From an uncultured Roseburia sp. (GTDB lineage: Bacteria; Bacillota; Clostridia; Lachnospirales; Lachnospiraceae), in contig CANSKO010000002.1 of NCBI GenBank assembly GCA_947647505.1, positions 62,001 through 126,000 of the forward strand: a stretch of 64,000 nt of DNA, read 5' to 3'. Of the stretch, positions 57,954 through 64,000 are shown in pieces. How positions within the stretch are numbered: the stretch's first letter is position 1; the number at the start of each line of letters is the position of its first letter. The position numbers and the translations under genes were made by a program. Below the pieces are notes generated by a model. The model ran no database searches. It saw only the letters and a list, made by a program, of their open reading frames with translations, and was not told where the DNA came from.

Positions 57954-59867
57954 ATGGAGACGGGATTTTTACCTGTGACAAAAGAAGAACTGGAAGAGCG
58001 GGGCATAGGCCAGCCGGATTTCGTCTATGTGATTGGCGACGCCTATGTGGACCATCCGTCGTTTGGGCATGCGATTATAGCGAGGCTTCTGGAAGCGCAC
58101 GGCTATTCGGTGGCGATCCTTTCCCAGCCGGACTGGAAAGACGAGGAGAGCATTGCGGTGTTTGGCGAGCCGCGTCTTGGCTTTCTGGTGACGGCCGGAA
58201 ATATGGATTCCATGGTCAATCATTACGCCGTATCAAAACGGCGGCGGGAGACGGATGCGTATACGCCCGGCGGCGTTATGGGAAAGCGGCCGGATTATGC
58301 GACGATTGTCTACTGCAATCTGATTCGCAGGAAATACAAAAAAACGCCGCTGATTATTGGCGGGATGGAGGCAAGTCTGCGGCGGCTTGCGCATTATGAC
58401 TACTGGTCGAATCAGGTTCGGCGGTCCATTCTTTTAGACGCGGGCGCAGACCTGCTTTCTTATGGCATGGGGGAACGCAGCATTCTTGCGATCGCGGAAG
58501 CGTTAAACGCCGGCATCGCCGTAAGCGACATCACGTATATCGATGGAACGGTATGGAAGACGAAGCGGCGGGAAGATATTTATGACGCGCTGCAGCTACC
58601 GTCTTTTGACGCGATAAAAAAGAGCCGGCGGGCATATGCGGAAAGCTTTTCCATGCAGTATCGCAATACCGACCCCTACAGTGGAAAACGTCTGTTTGAA
58701 GCGTATGGAGCGTCGCTTTTTATTGTGCAGAATCCTCCGGCGGAGCCGTTAAGCCAAAGCGAGCTGGACGACGTCTATGCGCTTCCGTTTCAGCGCGCAT
58801 ACCATCCGTCGTATCAGGCGGCCGGCGGCGTTCCTGCGCTGGAAGAGGTGAAATTCAGCCTGGTCAGCAGCCGCGGCTGCTTTGGAGGATGCAGCTTCTG
58901 CGCGCTGACGTTTCATCAGGGAAGGATTGTACAGGCGAGGAGCCATGCGTCGATTGTAAGAGAAGCGGAAAAAATGATAAAAGAGCCGGATTTTAAAGGA
59001 TACATTCACGACGTGGGCGGCCCGACGGCAAATTTTCGGCTGCCTTCCTGTGAAAAGCAGCTTTCGTATGGCGTCTGTGCGGACAGGCAGTGCCTGTTTC
59101 CTAAGCCATGCAAAAATCTTACGATAGATCATACGGATTATCTGGCGCTGCTGCGGAAACTAAGAGCGCTTCCCGGTGTGAAAAAGGTCTTTATCCGTTC
59201 CGGCATCCGCTACGATTATCTGACGTACGATAAAAATCCGGAATTTCTGGAAGAGCTGTGCAGACATCATATCAGCGGCCAGTTAAAGGTCGCGCCGGAG
59301 CATATCTGCGATGCGGTGCTTGAGAAGATGGGAAAGCCCTCCGCGGCGGTATACCGGAAATTTGTAAAAGACTATGAAGCGGTGAATGCAGCGCTTTCCA
59401 AAAAGCAGTATCTGGTGCCGTATCTGATGTCCTCCCATCCCGGCTCCACGTTAAAAGAAGCGATTGCGCTTGCGGAATTTCTGCGGGACTTTGGATACAG
59501 GCCGCAGCAGGTGCAGGATTTTTATCCGACGCCTTCGACCGTATCTGCGTGTATGTATTATACCGGCCTTGATCCGCGCACGATGCAGCCCGTGTATACG
59601 GCCGTCAATCCGCATGAAAAAGCCATGCAGCGCGCGCTGATTCAATATCGCGATCCGAAGAATTACGATCTTGTCAAAGAAGCGCTGTTGAAAGCGGGAA
59701 GGCGCGATCTGATCGGATATGGAAAGGCGTGCCTGATCCGGCCGGAGCGAAAGAAAGCAGCTCCATGCAAAACGTCCCATGCGCAGGGCGACAAAAAGAA
59801 GCGAAAAAAGACGATTCGCAATGTGCATGCGAAGAAGAAGCAACCGACAGGGAGAAATCATGCGTGA
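57954..59867 (+). CDS. YgiQ-family radical SAM protein
   Basis: 637 residues. The N-terminal YgiQ domain (FLPVTKEELEERGI, GDAYVDHPSFGHAIIARLLE, IGGMEASLRRLAHYDYWS) is followed by the radical-SAM motif RGCFGGCSFCALTFHQGR (CxxxCxxC), KVAPEHICDAVLEKMGKP and a Lys-rich C-terminus. The family is widespread but its reaction is unknown. It overlaps the next gene by 8 bases. Confidence 0.92.
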   Translation: METGFLPVTKEELEERGIGQPDFVYVIGDAYVDHPSFGHAIIARLLEAHGYSVAILSQPDWKDEESIAVFGEPRLGFLVTAGNMDSMVNHYAVSKRRRETDAYTPGGVMGKRPDYATIVYCNLIRRKYKKTPLIIGGMEASLRRLAHYDYWSNQVRRSILLDAGADLLSYGMGERSILAIAEALNAGIAVSDITYIDGTVWKTKRREDIYDALQLPSFDAIKKSRRAYAESFSMQYRNTDPYSGKRLFEAYGASLFIVQNPPAEPLSQSELDDVYALPFQRAYHPSYQAAGGVPALEEVKFSLVSSRGCFGGCSFCALTFHQGRIVQARSHASIVREAEKMIKEPDFKGYIHDVGGPTANFRLPSCEKQLSYGVCADRQCLFPKPCKNLTIDHTDYLALLRKLRALPGVKKVFIRSGIRYDYLTYDKNPEFLEELCRHHISGQLKVAPEHICDAVLEKMGKPSAAVYRKFVKDYEAVNAALSKKQYLVPYLMSSHPGSTLKEAIALAEFLRDFGYRPQQVQDFYPTPSTVSACMYYTGLDPRTMQPVYTAVNPHEKAMQRALIQYRDPKNYDLVKEALLKAGRRDLIGYGKACLIRPERKKAAPCKTSHAQGDKKKRKKTIRNVHAKKKQPTGRNHA

Positions 59868-60804
59868 ATTTTGGATTCAGAAAAACGAAGCCGGACAACG
59901 GCTGGATAAATACTTAAAAAAGCTGCTTGTTTCTGCGCCTTCCGGCTTTCTTTACAAAATGCTGCGCAAAAAGAATATTGTGCTGAATGAGCGGAAAGCG
60001 ACCGGCGCGGAGCGGCTTTTGGAGGGCGACCATGTCAGGCTGTATCTTTCGGAGGAGACGTTCTGTAAATTTACGCAGGAAGATGCAAAATGGGAACAGC
60101 TGCCAGAACTCGACCTTTGCCGTCTTCCGTTTGACATTTTATATGAAGACGAAGACCTGCTTGCGGTGAATAAGCCGGTTGGCATGCTTTCGCAGAAGGC
60201 GGATGCAGAAGACGTTTCTGCAAATGAGCTCGTCATTGCCTATCTGATGCGCACGGGCGCCGTATCCGGACAGGATCTGCGCACGTTTCGTCCGTCCGTC
60301 TGCAACCGTCTTGACCGCAACGCGTCGGGCATTCTGCTGGCCGGGAAAACGCTGATCGGCCTGCAAACGATATCCAACGCGCTGCGCTCCGGGACGATTG
60401 GAAAGTATTACAGATGCATTGTTGAGGGCAGACTGGAAGAGGGATGCAGAATCTGCGGCTACCTGCGAAAAGAGGAGCAGAGAAATCAGGTGTTTGTGTC
60501 GGATGCGCCCCTTTCCGATGCGGATAAGCGGATTGAAACGGCATATCGGCCGATCGAGCAGTTTCGGCGCGCGACGCTGTTAGAGGTGGAGCTGATTACC
60601 GGCCGTACGCATCAGATTCGCGCGCATCTGGCTTCGATCGGCCATCCGCTCGTAGGCGATGTCAAGTATGGCGCCACACGGCAGGAAACAGGGCGCGGCA
60701 TGTTTTTGCATGCATATCGGACTTGCCTGTGGGATGGCCGGGAAATTACGGCGCCGCTTCCGAAGGCATTTCAAAGAGCGGCGCGCGCATTCAGTAAGGA
60801 GTAA
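59860..60804 (+). CDS. RluA-family pseudouridine synthase
   Basis: 314 residues. An S4-like N-terminus (GQRLDKYLKKLL, MLRKKNIVLNERKA) is followed by the catalytic domain LLAVNKPVGMLSQKA, the catalytic Asp in NRLDRNASGILLAG, and ELITGRTHQIRAHLASIGHP. It isomerises uridine in rRNA or tRNA; the target is not assignable. ATG at 59860 follows GGGAGAA within the end of the YgiQ gene. Confidence 0.92.
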   Translation: MREFWIQKNEAGQRLDKYLKKLLVSAPSGFLYKMLRKKNIVLNERKATGAERLLEGDHVRLYLSEETFCKFTQEDAKWEQLPELDLCRLPFDILYEDEDLLAVNKPVGMLSQKADAEDVSANELVIAYLMRTGAVSGQDLRTFRPSVCNRLDRNASGILLAGKTLIGLQTISNALRSGTIGKYYRCIVEGRLEEGCRICGYLRKEEQRNQVFVSDAPLSDADKRIETAYRPIEQFRRATLLEVELITGRTHQIRAHLASIGHPLVGDVKYGATRQETGRGMFLHAYRTCLWDGREITAPLPKAFQRAARAFSKE

Positions 60805-60806
60805 GC

Positions 60807-61340
60807 ATGGCAACCTGGAACAGCAGAGGGCTTCGCGGTTCGGCGCTCGAAGAATACATCAACCGGACGAATGAAAAATACCTGGAAAACGGGCTGGCGC
60901 TGATACAGAAAATACCGACGCCGATTACCCCGATCAGAATTGATAAAGACCGCAGGCATATTACGCTTGCCTATTTTGATCAGAAGAGCACAGTGGATTA
61001 CATTGGCGCCGTGCAGGGCATTCCCGTCTGCTTTGACGCAAAGGAATGCCATTCGGATACGTTTCCGCTTGCCAACATTCATAAGCATCAGGTGGAGTTT
61101 ATGGAGCAGTTCGAGCGGCAGAAGGGCATTGCGTTTTTTCTGATTTCTTATACAAAGCGGGAAGCGTTTTATTATCTGACGTTTTCACTGCTGCGGACAT
61201 TCTGGAAAAGGATGGAAGAGGGCGGCAGAAAAAGCTTTCGCTATGAGGAGCTGGACCCGCGCTTTTTTTTGCAGTATAAGGGCGGCGTTTTGATTCCGTA
61301 TCTGGAAGGCGTGCAGCTGGATTTGAAAAACAGGGATTGA
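60807..61340 (+). CDS. recU: Holliday junction resolvase RecU
   Basis: 177 residues: RGSALEEYINRTNEKYLENG, then KIPTPITPIRI, the acidic STVDYIGAVQGIPVCFDAKE (catalytic D..E-x-K) and FPLANIHKHQVEFM. This is the RecU layout. It resolves four-way junctions in recombination and chromosome segregation. Start at ATG 60807 after AAGGAG, two bases beyond the upstream stop. Confidence 0.9.
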   Translation: MATWNSRGLRGSALEEYINRTNEKYLENGLALIQKIPTPITPIRIDKDRRHITLAYFDQKSTVDYIGAVQGIPVCFDAKECHSDTFPLANIHKHQVEFMEQFERQKGIAFFLISYTKREAFYYLTFSLLRTFWKRMEEGGRKSFRYEELDPRFFLQYKGGVLIPYLEGVQLDLKNRD

Positions 61341-61365
61341 CAACGGATGGGATTCATAGTAGCAT
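61337..61365 (+). promoter_or_regulatory. Possible promoter before hisZ
   Basis: TTGACA (61337-61342) followed after 17 bases by TAGCAT (61360-61365), starting at the recU stop. The -10 is weak. The 100-base leader to hisZ shows no T-box specifier or antiterminator that I can recognise. Confidence 0.35.
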
Positions 61366-61465
61366 GGCAGTGTGTTAAAGTGTATCAGAACTGTGCGAAA
61401 GGCGGTTGAAGCGCTCTGCATGGCGCAGTCTGAGAGGCAACAAAAACAGGAGAGCAGGTGCGGCG

Positions 61466-62653
61466 ATGAAGAATCAGTTACTGCACACGCCGGAAGGCGT
61501 GCGGGATATCTATAATGACGAGTGTAAAAAAAAGCAGATCTTGCAGGAGAGGCTGAAACAGTCGATGGAGTGTTTCGGCTATCAGATTATTGAGACGCCG
61601 ACGTTTGAATATTTTGATATTTTCGGAAAAGAAATTGGCACAACGCCGTCGAAAGACTTATATAAGTTTTTTGACAGGGAGGGCAATACGCTTGCGCTGC
61701 GCCCGGATCTTACGCCGTCTGTCGCAAGGGCGGCGGCCATGTATTCCGATGGCGGGGATATGCCGCTTCGCCTGTATTATATGGGCAATACGTTTATCAA
61801 CAATTCCGGGTATCAGGGCAGGTTAAAAGAAAATACGCAGCTTGGCGCGGAGCAGATCGGCGATAATTCCGTGCATGCGGATGCGGAAATGATTTCTATG
61901 GCGGTGGAATGCCTGCTTGCCGCGGGATTAAAGGAATTTCAGCTTTGCGTGGGCCATGCGGATTTTTTTGCGGGGCTGATGGAGGCCGCCGGGCTTTTGG
62001 AGGACGCTGCGGATTCGATTCGGGAGCTGATTGCGAATAAGAATTATTTTGGTCTGGAAGAGGCTGTTTCCGATTTGGATATGGATGAAGATTTAAGGGG
62101 CCTGTTCCGCATGCTGGGCGGTTTTTATTTTTCCGGCGATGAAATGGCAAAGGCCCGGTCGCTGGCGGTCAATTATCCAAAGATTTTATCGGCCATCGTC
62201 CGTCTGGAAGAACTGCACAAGGCGCTTGCCGTGTATGGCGTCGGCAAATACGTCTCGTATGAATTTGGCATGGTCAGCAATTACCGTTACTATACGGGCA
62301 TTATTTTTTCGGGCTATACGTTTGGCAGCGGCGAGCCAATCTTAAAAGGCGGCAGGTACGACAGACTGCTGCAGCATTTTGGAAAACAGGCGGCTTCGAT
62401 CGGCTTTGCCATTGTAGTCGATCAGTTAATGGCGGCTTTGTCGAGACAGAAAATTCCGGTAGCGCTGCCCGATCAGGGGGAGCTTGTCGCATATGCGGGC
62501 GATCGGTTTTTGGAAGCCGTTTCTTATGTGAAGGAAATCCGCAGACGCGGCGGGATTGCAGAGCTGGTCGGATGGGATTCGTTTCGCACAAAAGAGGAAT
62601 GCGAAGCGTATGCAAAGCGGAAGCATCGCGGGAAAGTGACGGTTTTAAAGTAG
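61466..62653 (+). CDS. hisZ: ATP phosphoribosyltransferase regulatory subunit
   Basis: 395 residues of HisRS-like fold: LHTPEGVRDIYNDECKKKQI, then TLALRPDLTPSVARAAAMYS, LGAEQIGD and GGRYDRLLQHFGKQAASIGFA. The tRNA anticodon-binding domain of HisS is reduced to about 70 residues and the HisS catalytic Arg-containing motif is diverged, as in HisZ, which pairs with short HisG in histidine synthesis. ATG at 61466 follows AGGAGAGCAGG. hisG is not directly downstream. Confidence 0.88.
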   Translation: MKNQLLHTPEGVRDIYNDECKKKQILQERLKQSMECFGYQIIETPTFEYFDIFGKEIGTTPSKDLYKFFDREGNTLALRPDLTPSVARAAAMYSDGGDMPLRLYYMGNTFINNSGYQGRLKENTQLGAEQIGDNSVHADAEMISMAVECLLAAGLKEFQLCVGHADFFAGLMEAAGLLEDAADSIRELIANKNYFGLEEAVSDLDMDEDLRGLFRMLGGFYFSGDEMAKARSLAVNYPKILSAIVRLEELHKALAVYGVGKYVSYEFGMVSNYRYYTGIIFSGYTFGSGEPILKGGRYDRLLQHFGKQAASIGFAIVVDQLMAALSRQKIPVALPDQGELVAYAGDRFLEAVSYVKEIRRRGGIAELVGWDSFRTKEECEAYAKRKHRGKVTVLK

Positions 62654-62677
62654 AGTTTCAGAGGAGGAGCGGAACTA

Positions 62678-64000
62678 TTGAACTGGAAATTAACGGTAGG
62701 CGGATACGGAAAAATCGAACGCTGTGAAATTGAAGTTGCGCCTTTGACGCTGTTCGTAGGCGATAATAACAGCGGAAAAAGCTATCTGATGTCGCTTCTC
62801 TGGGGCATAAAAAATCTTGGAATTCAGGCGTTGATCGGGAAGGAGGCTGCGAAGGAATCGGATGCGGAGAACAGGCTGCGCGTCTGGATCAGAGAGCAGA
62901 TTGGCATTGCGCTAAAACAGGGTGAGGTTTCGGTTTGTGCAGACGGCATTGCAGCTGATCTGCAAACGGTTTTATCGGAGCGCATGCATCGAAAGAAGGA
63001 CGCGTTTGTGCAAAAGATTTTTAACAGTCCGAATATGGTGATCCGGGAATTTCAGATTGAATTGCAGCGTTCTGAAAAAATGGATTTGTATTTCAATTTT
63101 AACTATGTCCAAAATGAAACTGCTTTGTATATCTATGGCAAAGACAGTGATCGATTTCGAATCATATTTGCAGAATCTGAAAAAAACGTCGATGGATTAA
63201 GCGATGATGCATATGCTGCGTGTCTGGAGGCAATGTATTGCATTCTGCTGGATATGGAACCGATTGAAAACGGACATTACAGGCATCTTTATCTTCCGGC
63301 GGCAAGGACCGGCTTTATACTTACAAAAGATACGATTAATAAGGTCAGCAGGAACGCCATGTTTAATATGCAGACGGAAAAAGAAGAGATGGTTCCTTTT
63401 GTCCGCCCGATCAATCAATTTCTGGATGTTTTAAACGATCTGTCCTGGGATGTCAGAGAAAATCGGGCATTTGAGCCTATACTGGCTTATCTGGAAAGCG
63501 GTATGGCAGACGGGTTTTTAGAGATGCGTTCGTTGCCGAATAAAGAAATATCCTATACGCCAAACGGGAGCAAAACGGGAATGCCTCTCAGAATGGCGTC
63601 TGCTGTTGTGACAGAGCTTTCACCGCTCATTTTAATGTTAAAGCATAAGGAAAATCTGAATACCTTATTCTATGAAGAGCCGGAGGTTTGTCTGCATCCG
63701 CAGCTTCAGCATAGCATGGCGAAAGTGATTTGCCGGCTGGTCAATACAGGTCTTAATCTGATCGTTACAACGCACAGCGATATCATATTACAGCATATCA
63801 ATAATATGATCCGCCTGTTTCGGCGCGACGACGCCAAAGATCTATGCGAACAATATGGGTATGCGCAGCATGACATGATGTCGCCGGAAAAGGTAAAAGT
63901 GTATCAGTTTACGAAAAAGGATGGGAGCCATACGGATATAGAAGAATTAATCTGTGGGGAAAATGGTTTTGCAATTCCAAGCTTTAACCATGCGTTGGAC
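62678..64000 (+). CDS. AAA15/AAA21-type ATPase, N-terminal part (runs off the window end)
   Basis: TTG at 62678 behind GGAGGAG opens a frame still intact at 64000 (441 codons): MNWKLTVGGYGKIERCEIEV... It has Walker A FVGDNNSGKSYLMSLLWGI near residue 29-36, a TELSPLILMLKHKEN segment, Walker B TLFYEEPEVCLHPQLQ and an H-loop LIVTTHSD. This is the OLD/AAA15 class of ATPases, often part of defence or DNA-repair systems. The C-terminal part and partners are outside the window, so no system can be named. Confidence 0.78.
   Translation, partial: MNWKLTVGGYGKIERCEIEVAPLTLFVGDNNSGKSYLMSLLWGIKNLGIQALIGKEAAKESDAENRLRVWIREQIGIALKQGEVSVCADGIAADLQTVLSERMHRKKDAFVQKIFNSPNMVIREFQIELQRSEKMDLYFNFNYVQNETALYIYGKDSDRFRIIFAESEKNVDGLSDDAYAACLEAMYCILLDMEPIENGHYRHLYLPAARTGFILTKDTINKVSRNAMFNMQTEKEEMVPFVRPINQFLDVLNDLSWDVRENRAFEPILAYLESGMADGFLEMRSLPNKEISYTPNGSKTGMPLRMASAVVTELSPLILMLKHKENLNTLFYEEPEVCLHPQLQHSMAKVICRLVNTGLNLIVTTHSDIILQHINNMIRLFRRDDAKDLCEQYGYAQHDMMSPEKVKVYQFTKKDGSHTDIEELICGENGFAIPSFNHALD

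Noticed and set aside
61341-61465. T-box or other leader before hisZ
   Set aside because: I could not find a T-box core or a convincing terminator/antiterminator pair.

Overview
The window looks like a chromosome segment of an endospore-forming member of the Clostridia, most likely a Lachnospiraceae relative. The evidence is a complete spoIIIAA-AH operon, a cotJABC spore-coat operon, ylbJ, a PolC-type replicase, RemA, and Firmicute-like gene orders (pyrH-frr-uppS-cdsA-dxr-rseP-ispG-polC; yicC-remA-gmk-rpoZ; rsmD-coaD beside ylbJ). The genus assignment is inferred from gene content only.

Layout. 1-4.6 kb: the 5' end of aroC, a BlaI/M56-peptidase regulatory operon ending in a small secreted protein, and a two-gene AbiL/RloAB-like defence cassette. 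4.6-13.6 kb: a small membrane protein, alaS, a 1240-residue secreted glycoside hydrolase, rpsU, and a secreted leucine-rich-repeat protein broken by a frameshift in a G7 run. 13.7-19 kb: the spoIIIA operon behind a good sigma-E-type promoter. 19-28 kb: cotJABC, with cotJC split in two by a 7,840-bp element. 28-42 kb: a PPIase lipoprotein, a polysaccharide deacetylase, a bactofilin, then the translation/isoprenoid/lipid/replication housekeeping run ending at polC and a tRNA-Thr. 42-46 kb: a phosphopantetheinyl transferase, a palindromic repeat, an ABC transporter pair without its binding protein, queH and argH. 46.8-62.7 kb: asd and a long housekeeping block ending in recU and hisZ. 62.7-64 kb: an AAA ATPase that runs off the window.

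The main discovery is the element inside cotJC. The N-terminal codons (27479 down to 27295) and the C-terminal codons (19454 down to 19028) of one CotJC manganese-catalase-like coat protein lie on the same strand. Between them sits a segment bounded by a large serine recombinase gene. Joining the halves at a shared CC (GG on the coding strand) restores an uninterrupted 203-codon gene, with the junction in glycine codon 62, just before the metal-binding ExxH. The element ends carry 24-bp inverted arms (20 of 24 identical) that would abut around the same CC in an excised circle, as expected for a serine-recombinase attP. This is the architecture of sporulation-gene intervening elements such as skin in sigK, here in cotJC. 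The cargo is an Rrf2 regulator with candidate operators, an FMN-barrel/ferredoxin fusion, and a fused permease-binding-protein ABC transporter of the OpuB/EgtU type with its ATPase. DUF1877 and unknown genes and decayed HTH and IS remnants follow. Whether excision is developmentally programmed cannot be read from the sequence.
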